Assembly (NCBI GenBank): GCA_030536685.1
Contig: JAUNPP010000007.1
Location: 1-45,517, forward strand
From: Lachnospiraceae bacterium
Lineage (GTDB): Bacteria; Bacillota; Clostridia; Lachnospirales; Lachnospiraceae
DNA: 45,517 nucleotides
Reading direction: 5' to 3'
Part shown: piece after piece, positions 1 to 8,724 of the stretch
How positions within the stretch are numbered: position 1 is the stretch's first letter
How the letters are laid out: every line of letters starts with the position of its first letter
Position numbers and translations under genes: made by a program
Notes under the pieces: model-generated
Told to the model about the DNA's origin: nothing
The model's database searches: none
What the model saw: only the letters and a program-made list of their open reading frames with translations

Positions 1-562
1 GACTTAAACCAATGTATCCCTGTTCTTCTTCTGTCCATGTTGAACACGGCATAAAATATATTCCGTTTATAAGAATGCCTTTGGGTTCCGGTGCTCTGAA
101 TCTTCCATGGATATCCCATGTTCCTGATGATATTGCATATACATGAGTTTGATTTTCTGCTAAAAAGATATTTTCCTGCAGTGTTACTTTATATTTATTT
201 GCCACATCAAATACAAGATTTCCATCTATATCCAGATAAGCCTGACTTTTCTCATAAACACTCTCCGGATGATCAACAGCAACTACCATGTCTTCCTGAA
301 TACGAAACGGTTCTCCATTTTGTGTATAAAATGTAGCTTGTTCATATGCACCATTTTCCCAGTCAACACTGTCATACCGATTGCCATCTGCATCAAAAAC
401 AAATTGTAATGAAAACAGTTTATAAATAAAAATTACAACAGCTATCAGAATTAGATTAATCTTATAAACAGGTTTCGCTTTTATTTTTCCAACAAATGTA
501 ATAATAGATATTATAATAGCAATGATGCACAATGGAAAAAAATAATAAAATACATTATTCAT
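1..562 (-). CDS. Hypothetical membrane-anchored protein, C-terminus cut by window edge
   Basis: The frame is open from an ATG at 562 to the window edge, giving at least 187 residues. A strong Shine-Dalgarno (GGGGAGG) lies just upstream of the ATG. The first about 25 residues and a second stretch at about 32-46 are hydrophobic (F, I, L, V runs), so one or two membrane segments are likely, followed by an outside domain. The soluble part contains FVFDADGNRYDSVDWENG and AYLDIDGNLVFDV, an aspartate-glycine-asparagine rich, beta-type sequence. I do not recognise the family and assign no function. It is divergent from the neighbouring kinase gene, and the two share a 260-bp AT-rich gap. Confidence 0.75.
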   Translation of the reverse strand, partial: MNNVFYYFFPLCIIAIIISIITFVGKIKAKPVYKINLILIAVVIFIYKLFSLQFVFDADGNRYDSVDWENGAYEQATFYTQNGEPFRIQEDMVVAVDHPESVYEKSQAYLDIDGNLVFDVANKYKVTLQENIFLAENQTHVYAISSGTWDIHGRFRAPEPKGILINGIYFMPCSTWTEEEQGYIGLS

Positions 563-753
563 ATTTCCTCCCCTTTCATAAACCTGATTTACTCATCGTT
601 TACCTTTCTTGAATTTTATCATCCGGAATGAACAAAGCTACCATGTTTCTACAAAATTATTCATAAACTATTTTTAAGAAATTTTCAACCCATATTGCAC
701 GAATTGCTGCTTTAGTAACATGAATCAACTTTTATCTTCTCATTTTTCTGTGG

Positions 754-759
754 TATACT
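754..759 (+). promoter_or_regulatory. Extended -10 promoter ahead of the AgrC-like kinase
   Basis: TATACT preceded by TG one base upstream (TGGTATACT) is an extended -10 element, which does not need a good -35. It lies 64 bases upstream of the kinase ATG. The gap 563-822 is otherwise AT-rich with no ORF or strong hairpin. Confidence 0.45.
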
Positions 760-822
760 TTTAAATATAAAAATGCTATATGCTTAACTTTATATTTACA
801 GTAGAAAGGACTCTATCCCCAA

Positions 823-1956
823 ATGCACTTTTTCTATGATTTTTTTGAATTACTGATCGTCCTCGGAGAAAATCTCCTGTTTTTTTATTTGATTTTCCAT
901 CGTATTTCGGTCAACCACACACATAAAAAATGGCTCGTGCCGGGCATTCTCCTGAATATATTTCTTACTCAGTTAATGGATTTTGTGAATCTTTCTGTGG
1001 AAAAGCAGCAACTGCTGCATCTTTTGATTTTGATTTCACTGGCTTTGTTTTTTACTTCCGGTTCTTTCTCCGAACAGATTTACTGGAGCTGTATTTTTCT
1101 GTTTTCAGGAATTTTTTCCGACTATTTTATTCTGGGAATCTTTTATGCATTGTTTCATGTTCATTACGAATCCATAATGGCTTATGGAACTTACCGGATT
1201 CCTGCTGTATTATGTTATCTTCTTTTTCTGGCTTTACTGACAGTTCTTCTGACATTATGGCTTTCCGCTCCTATGACTCTGCCATTAGGAAGCAGAATTA
1301 TAACCCTTACAATCCCCCCTGTAAGTGTTTTTATTTCAGACCGGATTCTTTTACTGGGCATTTATCTGATGGAACATGATTTTCCTCTGAAAATAATCCG
1401 CAGTACTTATCTGGTTAATATGCTTTTTCTATCTCTCAGTCTGTTTCTTTTTCTTTTGACGCATTATCTGGGAAGTATTTTTCTGAAAAATCTTGAACTG
1501 CAGAGAATGAATCAGGAAAAACAGATTGAACAGGCACAGTTTGATCTATTTCAGGATACTACGCAAAAGCTGCGCGTATGGAAACATGATTTCAAAAATC
1601 ATCTTTTAACGCTGAACGGCTATCTGCAGAAAAATGAAACCCAGATGGCATTGGATTATCTGGAATCGATTCTTAAAGAATTAAATCAAAGCAAATGGGA
1701 AACGTTTTCCGGCAACAGCGGTTTGGATGCTCTGCTTTCTGTGAAACATCTGTCTATGGAACAGGAAAAAATACTTTTTAAAACTCATGTATTCCTTCCC
1801 AAAATACTTCCCGTCAGCAATCTGGAATTTTCCGCACTAATCGGAAATGCCCTCGATAATGCCATTGAAGCCTGCAAACATCTAAGGCACAGCCAGACGC
1901 CATGGATTTCTCTGGAAATCACACTACCCTTGAAAGGAAACTCCCATGAATCTTAA
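823..1956 (+). CDS. AgrC-like sensor histidine kinase with a shortened ATPase domain
   Basis: The N-terminal about 220 residues hold six or seven hydrophobic segments, as in peptide-sensing AgrC/HPK10-type kinases. The phospho-acceptor motif is KHDFKNHL with His at about residue 255, followed by the N-box NALDNAIEAC at about residue 342. After the N-box the protein should run for about 70 more residues through the G1/G2 nucleotide-binding boxes. Instead PWISLEI passes directly into TLPLKG, which resembles the last strand of the domain, and the protein ends at 377 residues. No DxGxG or GTGLGL motif remains. The frame is intact, so this looks like an internal in-frame deletion. It overlaps the regulator gene by 11 bases. 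ATP binding and kinase activity are doubtful. The upstream AAAGGA is 13 bases from the ATG, a rather long spacing. Confidence 0.8.
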   Translation: MHFFYDFFELLIVLGENLLFFYLIFHRISVNHTHKKWLVPGILLNIFLTQLMDFVNLSVEKQQLLHLLILISLALFFTSGSFSEQIYWSCIFLFSGIFSDYFILGIFYALFHVHYESIMAYGTYRIPAVLCYLLFLALLTVLLTLWLSAPMTLPLGSRIITLTIPPVSVFISDRILLLGIYLMEHDFPLKIIRSTYLVNMLFLSLSLFLFLLTHYLGSIFLKNLELQRMNQEKQIEQAQFDLFQDTTQKLRVWKHDFKNHLLTLNGYLQKNETQMALDYLESILKELNQSKWETFSGNSGLDALLSVKHLSMEQEKILFKTHVFLPKILPVSNLEFSALIGNALDNAIEACKHLRHSQTPWISLEITLPLKGNSHES

Positions 1957-2458
1957 TTTTGTAATAATTGAAGACAATATCAACTCCCAAAAACAATTAT
2001 GTGAAAAATTAAAAGAATACCAACTGGTAAATCCCGCCTGTACTTTTCAAATCCAGACCTTTATTTCTTTTGAAGCCTTTCTTGACCGGAAAGTTTTTCT
2101 TTCTCTTTCAGAAATCCATCTGATCATTCTGGATATTGAACTTCCCGGGGAAAATGGTCTGGAAGCAGCCCGTATCCTGCGAAAACAGGGCTATGACGGA
2201 GATATCCTGTATTTTTCCAATTATCTGCATCGTGTACGGATTATCACAGTTGAAACTGCCTATGAACAGAATACTTCTTTTTCTACTGTAAAAAATATTC
2301 TGCCGGAATCATTTTGTCAGTGTCACCGCGGCATCATTGTAAATATGAACCATGTGGAATGCCTGGATTCTTCTGTTCTGACGCTGTCAAATAATGAACA
2401 GCTAACCGTCAGTAAACCTTATCTGAAACAGATACGAAATGCTTTTTTACTGCTGTAA
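1946..2458 (+). CDS. LytTR-family response regulator with internal deletion
   Basis: The receiver domain starts normally (IIEDN, phospho-acceptor Asp63 in LIILDIELPG). The C-terminal half is a LytTR DNA-binding domain (FCQCHRGIIVN, then PYLKQIRNAFL). The whole protein is 170 residues, whereas receiver-LytTR proteins are usually about 235-250. The missing part is the end of the receiver (the segment with the conserved Lys and the alpha4-beta5-alpha5 face), the linker and the first strands of LytTR. The junction is around residues 91-97, where ILYFSNYLH runs into RVRIITVETAYE. The frame is preserved. It pairs with the overlapping kinase gene, which has a comparable loss. Signal-dependent dimerisation is probably lost. 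Confidence 0.8.
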   Translation: MNLNFVIIEDNINSQKQLCEKLKEYQLVNPACTFQIQTFISFEAFLDRKVFLSLSEIHLIILDIELPGENGLEAARILRKQGYDGDILYFSNYLHRVRIITVETAYEQNTSFSTVKNILPESFCQCHRGIIVNMNHVECLDSSVLTLSNNEQLTVSKPYLKQIRNAFLLL

Positions 2459-2572
2459 TTACTTCACTATTGATTCCCATTGATTCTGATTTATACCGGG
2501 GGATGTCCCTCCATGCATATTCGCCTCATCCCCGTCATATACTAAACCAGCAATTATAACAGGAGGCTACCT

Positions 2573-3043
2573 ATGAGTTCCCAGACCCGCATCGTTATCT
2601 TAAAAATGCGCACCGTCATTTACACAGGCATCTTTATTTTTATGGTTCTCGTGCTCGGTGTACTGTTTTACCTTATGTTCGGCCGCCAATCGGATAATAC
2701 CGCTGAAAGTGCCTCTCCCGCTGTCTCGCCCGTCAGTAATCCAACATCCCTCTATTCCCCCGGATGTTACAATTCCGTTATGAAGCTGGGAAATGATTCG
2801 GTCAATGTCAGTGTTACCGTCAGTAAAGACCGGATTGAATCGATTCAGCTGAACGATGTTTCCAAAGAGACCAGTAAGGCCTATCCTCTCCTGAAGCCTG
2901 CACTGAAAAGCCTGAATGAACAGATTCTTGCAGCTCAAAGTATCGAATATCTGACCTATGACGAAACGATGCAGTACACGCAGACGGCGCTGAAGGATAC
3001 AATCAGCATGGCATTGAAAAAAGCAGCCGCACAGCAGAAGTAG
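2573..3043 (+). CDS. Membrane-anchored FMN-binding-domain-like protein
   Basis: 156 residues preceded by a strong AGGAGG. One membrane segment spans about residues 14-36 (TGIFIFMVLVLGVLFYLMFG), then a Ser/Pro/Thr-rich linker. From about residue 62 the pattern SVNVSVTVSKDRIESIQL followed by a helical region and EQILAAQSIEYLTYDETMQYTQTALKDTI matches the FMN_bind fold found in RnfG/NqrC. The S-G-A-T flavinylation motif of that family is replaced by TYDETMQ, so covalent FMN through that threonine is unlikely. The gap 2459-2572 holds a GC-rich inverted repeat (GGGGATG/CATCCCC) without a U-tract. Function inferred from fold resemblance only. Confidence 0.6.
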   Translation: MSSQTRIVILKMRTVIYTGIFIFMVLVLGVLFYLMFGRQSDNTAESASPAVSPVSNPTSLYSPGCYNSVMKLGNDSVNVSVTVSKDRIESIQLNDVSKETSKAYPLLKPALKSLNEQILAAQSIEYLTYDETMQYTQTALKDTISMALKKAAAQQK

Positions 3044-3066
3044 CCCTTCTGCTGTGCAGCTGCTTT
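3020..3066. terminator. Long intrinsic terminator, strongest for nadE (minus strand)
   Basis: The arms 3029-3040 and 3046-3057 are a perfect 12-bp inverted repeat around a 5-base loop. After one mismatch the stem continues with 3020-3027 and 3059-3066, about 20 bp in all. On the minus strand it is followed by six T residues (3022-3017), a classic rho-independent terminator for nadE. On the plus strand the T-tract is weak. One arm lies inside the last codons of the FMN-binding-like gene. Confidence 0.8.
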
Positions 3067-3077
3067 CACACATTTTA

Positions 3078-5048
3078 TCAGGATTCCAGCTCTTTCGCTT
3101 TCTTTTCAGCAAGCTCTGCTTCCAGCTTTTCAATCTCTTTTATCCAGATCTGCGCGCTGGAGTCGCTTGACATCCGCAGATCGCCTCTGGGAGAGACTGT
3201 AACGGAACCGACCTTCGGGCCGTCGGGCAGGCAGGAGCGCTTAAACTGCTGCTGGAAAAATCTTCGTGTGAAGATTTTCTGCCATTTTAAGATGGTTTCT
3301 TCATCGTAGATCCCCTCAAATGCATAATTGGCCATGCGGTTGATCTTTGCGGGATGATAACCGAAGCGAAGCATATGGTAGAGGAAGAAATCATGAAGCT
3401 CATACGGGCCTACGAGATCTTCTGTTTTCTGTGCGATTTCTCCGTTTTCTTCGGGCGGCAGCAGTTCCGGGCTGACGGGTGTGTCAAGCACATCGCGAAG
3501 CACCTCTGACAGCTCCTGATCACAGCAGACATCTGCATAGTAGGACACCAGATGTCTTACCAGAGTCTTCGGAACGGAGGCATTTACCCCGTACATGGAC
3601 ATATGGTCGCCATTGTAGGTTGCCCAGCCAAGTGCAAGCTCGGAAAGGTCGCCTGTACCTACAACGATTCCATTATACTGATTTGACATATCCATCAGAA
3701 TCTGGGTACGCTCTCTGGCCTGTGCATTTTCATAGGTTACATCATGCTGTGACTCGTCATGCCCGATATCCTTAAAATGCTGACGGACAGAGTCTTTGAT
3801 ATTCACCTCTTTCAGCTGTGCTCCGAGGGAGTTTACCAGTTTACAGGCGTTATTGTAGGTTCTGTCTGTTGTTCCGAAACAGGGCATCGTAACGGCGATG
3901 ATGTGATTTCTGGGGATTTTCAGTGCGTCGAAAGCACGCACGGTTACTAAAAGAGCCAGGGTGGAATCAAGACCTCCTGAAATACCTACGATTGCATGAC
4001 TGCATCCGATTTTCTGCAGTCTTGTTTTCAATCCCATTGCCTGAATGGAAAGGATTTCATCACATCTGCGGTCTCTGTCAGCCTTTACGGAGGGTACGAA
4101 AGGATTTGCCTCTATCGGACGATGCAATTTTAACATTTCCGGTGTCAGCTGGAAATCTACTGTCTCATAATTCCAGTCTGATTCGGATTCAAAGGTTCCC
4201 ATCCGACGGCGTTCGCTTCGGATACGTTCCAAATCAAATTCCGCATAGGCGATTCCATTCTGAAAACGGCCTTCGTCCGCGAGAACAACTCCATCCTCCG
4301 CAATGATATTCTGTCCGCCAAATACCAGATCCGTGGTAGATTCTCCTTCGCCTGTATTTGCACAGATATAGCCGCAGACCAGCTTTGCGGACTGCATCCG
4401 AATCAGATCGGAGCGATACGTATCTTTACCTGTCGTCTCATCGCTGGCAGAACAGTTTACTATTACCGTTGCACCTGCAAGCGCATGACGGATACTGGGT
4501 GAATTGGGCACCCAGACGTCCTCACATATTTCTCCGCCGATCACCAGACCTGGAACTGTCGTGCATCGAAAAAGCAGATCCGTTCCAAACGGAATCTGAT
4601 ACTGCTCGCCTTCGGGCAGGCGAACCTCTATTTCCTCTGAAATCCTCGTTCCCTTGGTAAAATAACGTCCCTCATAAAATTCGGAATGATTGGGAATATA
4701 GGTTTTGGGAATCATTCCCAGTAATTGTCCGTTGCAGACAGCTGCCATTACATTATACAGCTTGCCGCATTCTTCCCAGGGCATTCCCACAAATGTAATC
4801 AGGTCTTTTCCTCTGGTAAACCGGATCAGCTTTCCCAGCGCCTTATAAGCGCTTCTAAGCAGCGGCGTCTGCCAGAATAAGTCCTGACAGGTATAACCGG
4901 TCAGACACAGCTCCGGAAATACTACTACCTTTGCACCTGCAATTTCTGCTTCCTCCAGCTGTGTTTCCAGCTGAAGTTCATTGTATTCGGGATCTGCAAC
5001 ACGAATCTGCGGCGTAGCAGCCGCAACTCTGATATAACCATCCTTCAT
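3078..5048 (-). CDS. nadE: Glutamine-dependent NAD+ synthetase
   Basis: Makes NAD+ from nicotinic acid adenine dinucleotide, ATP and glutamine in the cytoplasm. The N-terminal half is a carbon-nitrogen hydrolase (glutaminase) domain with Glu46 in FPELCLTGY, a Lys in KTYIPNHSEF and a Cys in GGEICEDVW forming the catalytic triad. The C-terminal half is the synthetase with the ATP P-loop SGGLDSTLAL and the GTGDLSELALGW segment. At 656 residues it has the usual two-domain length. The ATG overlaps the stop of the upstream C39-like gene by four bases, so the two are translationally coupled. It ends the leftward operon at the terminator at 3020-3066. Confidence 0.95.
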   Translation of the reverse strand: MKDGYIRVAAATPQIRVADPEYNELQLETQLEEAEIAGAKVVVFPELCLTGYTCQDLFWQTPLLRSAYKALGKLIRFTRGKDLITFVGMPWEECGKLYNVMAAVCNGQLLGMIPKTYIPNHSEFYEGRYFTKGTRISEEIEVRLPEGEQYQIPFGTDLLFRCTTVPGLVIGGEICEDVWVPNSPSIRHALAGATVIVNCSASDETTGKDTYRSDLIRMQSAKLVCGYICANTGEGESTTDLVFGGQNIIAEDGVVLADEGRFQNGIAYAEFDLERIRSERRRMGTFESESDWNYETVDFQLTPEMLKLHRPIEANPFVPSVKADRDRRCDEILSIQAMGLKTRLQKIGCSHAIVGISGGLDSTLALLVTVRAFDALKIPRNHIIAVTMPCFGTTDRTYNNACKLVNSLGAQLKEVNIKDSVRQHFKDIGHDESQHDVTYENAQARERTQILMDMSNQYNGIVVGTGDLSELALGWATYNGDHMSMYGVNASVPKTLVRHLVSYYADVCCDQELSEVLRDVLDTPVSPELLPPEENGEIAQKTEDLVGPYELHDFFLYHMLRFGYHPAKINRMANYAFEGIYDEETILKWQKIFTRRFFQQQFKRSCLPDGPKVGSVTVSPRGDLRMSSDSSAQIWIKEIEKLEAELAEKKAKELES

Positions 5049-6166
5049 CTGTTTTCCTCCTTCGCCTCGGACGCCTTTTTGACTTCAGCCTTCTTTGCAG
5101 CTGCCGCCTTCTTGTTCGCTCCGGGTTCTTTTTTAGCTTTGGCTTTTTTCTTTTTTTCTGCTTTTTTTGCAGCGGCGAATTCTTCGCTTCCCTCTACCAG
5201 CTTCCGGTCTTTACAATAATAGATCAGCTTGTTGAATACCGGGTATTCATCCAGATACTGCTGCAGATTTGTTCGATGATAGGGCAGCGGGTCATTGATT
5301 ACGAAATCCTTTGCTCTCAGCTTTTTGCCGTCTCCCTTATAACCGGTGATCAAAATCCAGTGAGGTCTTCCATTGGAACGGGCGCCGCCGTACAGTACCG
5401 GGATTCCTTCATGAAGCTTATTATATACAAAATCCAGATACATATCCTTATTATAATTCCAGTAATAATCCTTCGGCCAGCCGATTTCACCGCCGCTTGT
5501 ATAGATTGCTCCATCCGCAATCTCGTCGGGATAAATTGTCTTTCCCTTCAGAAAAGTTTCTGACATGGCCAGGGAAGTGGTTGCACATCCGATATCATGC
5601 ATGTTTTTCTTCGTAGAACCAAGCAGGATCTTTCCCCAGCGCTTATCCGTCTGCAGGTAAGAAACAATATCCAGCTGTACCTGTGGTGCTTCCGGTGCTT
5701 CCAGACTGATATATTCCGCTGACGCATATCCCGTAATCTTCTTTCCGGTTGTATAATCTTTGCCCGAAACATGATAAAAGCCTTTTACCTTTTTTTCCTC
5801 CAGCAGCCGGATTTCCTGGCGTGAAGGAAACGATCCGATAAACTGAGCTTTGGAAGAGGCCTTCTCCCGGACGTTCAAACGGCCTTCCAGAGCAACCCAT
5901 GCCCGTCTGGTGCCATCCTTGTTATACGGGGACTGTGTTTCTTCTTCTGTTGTTTCTTCTTCTTCTGTTTCTTTTTCTACAGGAGTTTCATCCTTATTTC
6001 CTGCATTTCCAGCATTTTCAGCATTCTTTTCAGCTTCCGAAAGTACGGTCTCTGTTTCCTTTGCCGGAGTTTTCTGACCTTCGTTCTTTCCCTGACAGCC
6101 TGCAGTCCCCATGCACAGTGCAAGCAGCAAAGCACATAAAAGACCGGAAGCCGGCGTGAGCCGCAT
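5045..6166 (-). CDS. C39-like peptidase lipoprotein with SH3 domain
   Basis: A lipoprotein signal (LLCALLLALCMGTAGC) precedes a low-complexity Glu/Thr/Asn-rich stretch. An SH3-type domain (LNVREKASSKAQFIGSF) is followed by a papain-like C39-type domain with Cys in GCATTSLAMS, His in RPHWILITGY and Asp in VINDPLP. The tail is very Lys/Ala-rich. This suggests a cell-surface cysteine peptidase or wall-binding protein. I chose the ATG at 6166 because the signal peptide begins there and an AGG lies 5 bases upstream. An in-frame ATG at 6205 and GTG at 6244 are alternatives with poorer ribosome sites. Coupled to nadE by ATGA. Substrate unknown. Confidence 0.8.
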   Translation of the reverse strand: MRLTPASGLLCALLLALCMGTAGCQGKNEGQKTPAKETETVLSEAEKNAENAGNAGNKDETPVEKETEEEETTEEETQSPYNKDGTRRAWVALEGRLNVREKASSKAQFIGSFPSRQEIRLLEEKKVKGFYHVSGKDYTTGKKITGYASAEYISLEAPEAPQVQLDIVSYLQTDKRWGKILLGSTKKNMHDIGCATTSLAMSETFLKGKTIYPDEIADGAIYTSGGEIGWPKDYYWNYNKDMYLDFVYNKLHEGIPVLYGGARSNGRPHWILITGYKGDGKKLRAKDFVINDPLPYHRTNLQQYLDEYPVFNKLIYYCKDRKLVEGSEEFAAAKKAEKKKKAKAKKEPGANKKAAAAKKAEVKKASEAKEENR

Positions 6167-6400
6167 TCTAACCTTTTCAAATCCTGTATTTCTTCTGTCT
6201 CTCATTTCCAATCTGCCACTCAAAATGGGATTAAATATACTCACATCGAGATATTGTGCGTTCGCACGAACATCACTTACGGTTTCAATTTGTATATTTG
6301 CTCTTTGAGTGGGCTCTCCTTCTTTAATTTTTCATATTTACGTGACAAGCATCTTTGTCTTTGCTGCCGATGCAGCTGTTTTTCCAACAGGAAAATGTAT

Positions 6401-6487
6401 AATTTTCTATCTTCCGTCAGAAGAACAGAAAACTGTAATGGAGCTTCCACACATTTTATAACAAACAGAATAACCTGTTAAAAAAAG
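6401..6487. repeat. Degraded copy (C) of the dispersed inverted-repeat element
   Basis: The segment from CTGTAATGGAGC (about 6433) through TTTTATAACAA and an AT-rich tail matches the right-hand third of the two full copies at 25077-25271 and 41905-42164. The left arm survives only as an imperfect partner: TTTTCTATCTTC (6403-6414) opposite GAAGAACAGAAAA (6420-6432). The remaining part of the gap 6167-6626 holds overlapping short palindromes (GTGCGTTCGCAC around 6255) and the glyS terminator, and no convincing gene. Confidence 0.6.
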
Positions 6488-6513
6488 GATGCAAAAACTC
6501 GCATCCTTCTTTT
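6480..6513 (-). terminator. Rho-independent terminator of glyS
   Basis: GGATGC (6487-6492) and GCATCC (6501-6506) form a stem with an 8-base loop. On the minus strand it is followed by seven T residues (6486-6480). It lies about 120 bases downstream of the glyS stop and abuts the right end of repeat copy C. T residues on the plus side (TTCTTTT) could make it bidirectional. Confidence 0.8.
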
Positions 6514-6626
6514 CTGTGCAGCTTCTGCATATGAATCACGGTATATTCCCCGCCGCACACATAAACAGCTGCTTATAACAATCCCATCTGTCTATACTGT
6601 GCTGCGGGTATACTGATTTTAAATCA

Positions 6627-8012
6627 TCAGAAGCTCATTTTTTCTCTGAAATATGCTTCCAGGTCTGCAATAGCCACACGTTCCTGTTCCATTGTATCTC
6701 TGTCACGTACTGTTACCGCATGATCCGTTTCTGAATCGAAGTCATAGGTGATACAGAAAGGAGTTCCGATTTCATCCTGTCTTCTGTAGCGTTTACCGAT
6801 CTGTCCTCTGTCATCAAATTCACAGTTGTAGTATTTGGACAGCTTGCTGTAGATTTCCAGCGCGCCGTCGTTTAACTTCTTAGACAGGGGCAGAACGCCG
6901 ATCTTAACGGGTGCAAGTGCGGGATGGAAATGCAGAACAGTTCTGGTTTTTCCATCTTCCATCATCTCCTCATCGTAAGCGCTGCACAGGAATGCCAGAG
7001 TTACACGGTCTGCACCCAGTGAAGGTTCGATTACATAAGGAATGTATTTTTCTTTTTCTTCATCATCAAAATAGCTCATATCTTCGCCGGAGGTATTCTG
7101 ATGCTGTGTCAGGTCGTAATCGGTTCTGTCAGCAATACCCCACAGTTCGCCCCAGCCGAAGGGGAATAAAAATTCCACGTCGGTAGTTGCTTTGGAGTAG
7201 AAGCAGAGTTCTTCGGGAGAATGGTCTCTTGCACGCAGTTCTTCGTCCTTCAGACCCAGAGTTTTCAGCCAGTTCAGGCAGAATGCTTTCCAGTAGGTGA
7301 ACCATTCGAGGTCAGTTCCGGGTTTGCAGAAAAATTCCAGTTCCATCTGTTCAAATTCTCTGGTACGGAAGGTAAAGTTACCGGGTGTAATCTCGTTACG
7401 GAAGGATTTACCGATCTGTCCGATACCGAAAGGTACTTTCTTTCTGGAGGTTCTCTGTACATTCTTAAAGTTTACGAAAATACCCTGTGCGGTTTCAGGT
7501 CTTAAATAAACGGCGCTTTTTGCATTCTCTGTAACGCCCTGGAAGGTCTTGAACATCAGGTTGAACTCTCTGATCTCCGTGAAATCATGTTTGCCGCAGG
7601 TAGGGCAGGCAATATTATGCTCTTTGATGTAATTTTCCATCTGCTCGTGAGTCCAGCCATCTACGGAATCAATTTCAACTCCATTTTCATGCGCATAATC
7701 TTCAATCAGCTTATCTGCACGGAAACGTTCATGACATCCCTTACAGTCCATCAGAGGGTCGGAGAATCCGCCCAGATGACCGGAAGCCACCCATGTCTGG
7801 GAGTTCATCAGGATCGCACAGTCTACGCCTACATTGTAAGGGCTTTCCTGTACGAATTTCTGCCACCATGCTCTTTTTACATTGTTCTTTAATTCTACAC
7901 CGAGATTACCATAATCCCATGTATTTGCAAGGCCGCCGTAAATCTCAGAACCGGGATATACAAAACCTCTTGATTTTGCCAGTGCCACAACTTTTTCCAT
8001 TGTCTTTTCCAT
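6627..8012 (-). CDS. glyS: Glycyl-tRNA synthetase, homodimeric type
   Basis: Charges tRNA-Gly in the cytoplasm. The sequence is a class II synthetase of the single-chain eukaryote/archaea/Gram-positive type ([16 protein letters not shown] start, [21 protein letters not shown] motif 2, [12 protein letters not shown] motif 3 region) with a C-terminal anticodon-binding domain ([14 protein letters not shown]). It has a CxxC-type pair and CPTCGKHDF in the insertion domain. Start chosen at the ATG at 8012 (461 residues) because AAAGGA sits 10 bases upstream. A TTG six codons earlier would place that ribosome site inside the gene. No T-box leader is visible: only 51 bases separate it from the lipoprotein upstream, so it may be partly cotranscribed. 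Confidence 0.95.
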   Translation of the reverse strand: MEKTMEKVVALAKSRGFVYPGSEIYGGLANTWDYGNLGVELKNNVKRAWWQKFVQESPYNVGVDCAILMNSQTWVASGHLGGFSDPLMDCKGCHERFRADKLIEDYAHENGVEIDSVDGWTHEQMENYIKEHNIACPTCGKHDFTEIREFNLMFKTFQGVTENAKSAVYLRPETAQGIFVNFKNVQRTSRKKVPFGIGQIGKSFRNEITPGNFTFRTREFEQMELEFFCKPGTDLEWFTYWKAFCLNWLKTLGLKDEELRARDHSPEELCFYSKATTDVEFLFPFGWGELWGIADRTDYDLTQHQNTSGEDMSYFDDEEKEKYIPYVIEPSLGADRVTLAFLCSAYDEEMMEDGKTRTVLHFHPALAPVKIGVLPLSKKLNDGALEIYSKLSKYYNCEFDDRGQIGKRYRRQDEIGTPFCITYDFDSETDHAVTVRDRDTMEQERVAIADLEAYFREKMSF

Positions 8013-8040
8013 TTGTCTATATCCTTTCAAATAAACTTAT

Positions 8041-8059
8041 GTAACTGAAAAACAGTTAC
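8041..8059 (-). terminator. Weak hairpin between lipoprotein and glyS
   Basis: GTAACTG and CAGTTAC pair perfectly over 7 bp around a loop of five A/T bases. On the minus strand it is followed by an AT-rich run with only interrupted T residues. It may act as a weak attenuator or as a 3' end for the lipoprotein mRNA ahead of glyS. Confidence 0.35.
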
Positions 8060-8063
8060 CAAA

Positions 8064-8711
8064 TCACTTAAATATAATACAGGAAAGTGCTCCCGAAGAA
8101 GAAACCTCTGCTGTATCCTTTTCGCTGATTTTTACATCGGCTGTTGCATACTGAATCGTTCCTTCTACTATGATTTTGGAAGTACCCTCCACAAAAAGCA
8201 CATGATATTTGTCATCCACATCAGAAGCGCTTATCTTTTCTGTGCCTTCTGTATTCAGAAGCTCAAACTGACTCATGTCAATACCTGCATCGGCTGCGCC
8301 TTTTACGGTACCGGATGCCAGCTGCACCATACTTCCTTCATCCTTATTGAACTTCATGTAGTCATCGCAGGAAGCGTATTCCATCTTAAGAATCGCGTCG
8401 CCTTTTTTTACTTCCAGAGAAGTAATCGCTGCTTTCAGCTTTTTCTCAGTATCGTCGGTATATGCTGCCGCAGTTCCCGCTTCACTCTGATTATATGCCT
8501 TGACCGCATCTTCTACAAATACCTCCAGCTCCTTCTTTTTGTAAGTGCCGGTATCAAAAGGCTCATATACTGCAGAGGATACAGAACCATCTTTTCTGAT
8601 GTAAACAGATGTACTGTCCATCTCTGCTTTATGGCCGCATCCGCCAATCAAGGCAACTGCAAGCATCAGACAGGTCAGCCCTTTTACAAATCTCAGTTTC
8701 ATGTTTCCCAT
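8064..8711 (-). CDS. Hypothetical lipoprotein
   Basis: 215 residues from the ATG at 8711, which has a strong AGGAGG 5 bases upstream. The signal ends in a lipobox (LAVALIGGCGHK), so it is predicted to be anchored on the outer face of the membrane. The rest is Asp/Glu/Lys/Ser-rich with beta-type segments (SVYIRKDGSVSSAVYE, YHVLFVEGTSKIIVEGTI). I do not recognise a characterised domain. It resembles Lachnospiraceae lipoproteins of unknown role. It has its own promoter and an unusual folded leader, which suggests separate regulation. Confidence 0.7.
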   Translation of the reverse strand: MGNMKLRFVKGLTCLMLAVALIGGCGHKAEMDSTSVYIRKDGSVSSAVYEPFDTGTYKKKELEVFVEDAVKAYNQSEAGTAAAYTDDTEKKLKAAITSLEVKKGDAILKMEYASCDDYMKFNKDEGSMVQLASGTVKGAADAGIDMSQFELLNTEGTEKISASDVDDKYHVLFVEGTSKIIVEGTIQYATADVKISEKDTAEVSSSGALSCIIFK

Positions 8712-8724
8712 CTTACCTCCTGGC

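Noticed and set aside
118..336. 72-codon plus-strand reading frame
   Set aside because: It lies fully within the minus-strand partial gene, has no ribosome site and no recognisable sequence; it is a shadow frame.
2600..3133. 177-codon minus-strand frame opposite the FMN-binding-like gene
   Set aside because: It overlaps both that gene and the nadE end, crosses the terminator stem and has cysteine-rich random composition.
6245..6385. Short palindromes (GTGCGTTCGCAC) and a GCTGC/GCAGC hairpin followed by TTTTT
   Set aside because: The hairpin could be a plus-strand terminator, but no plus-strand gene precedes it, and the palindromes have the LexA half-sites in the wrong order. Not enough to call an sRNA or an operator.
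6627..8063. T-box riboswitch upstream of glyS
   Set aside because: Only 51 bases separate glyS from the upstream gene, and no T-box consensus or specifier stem is visible.
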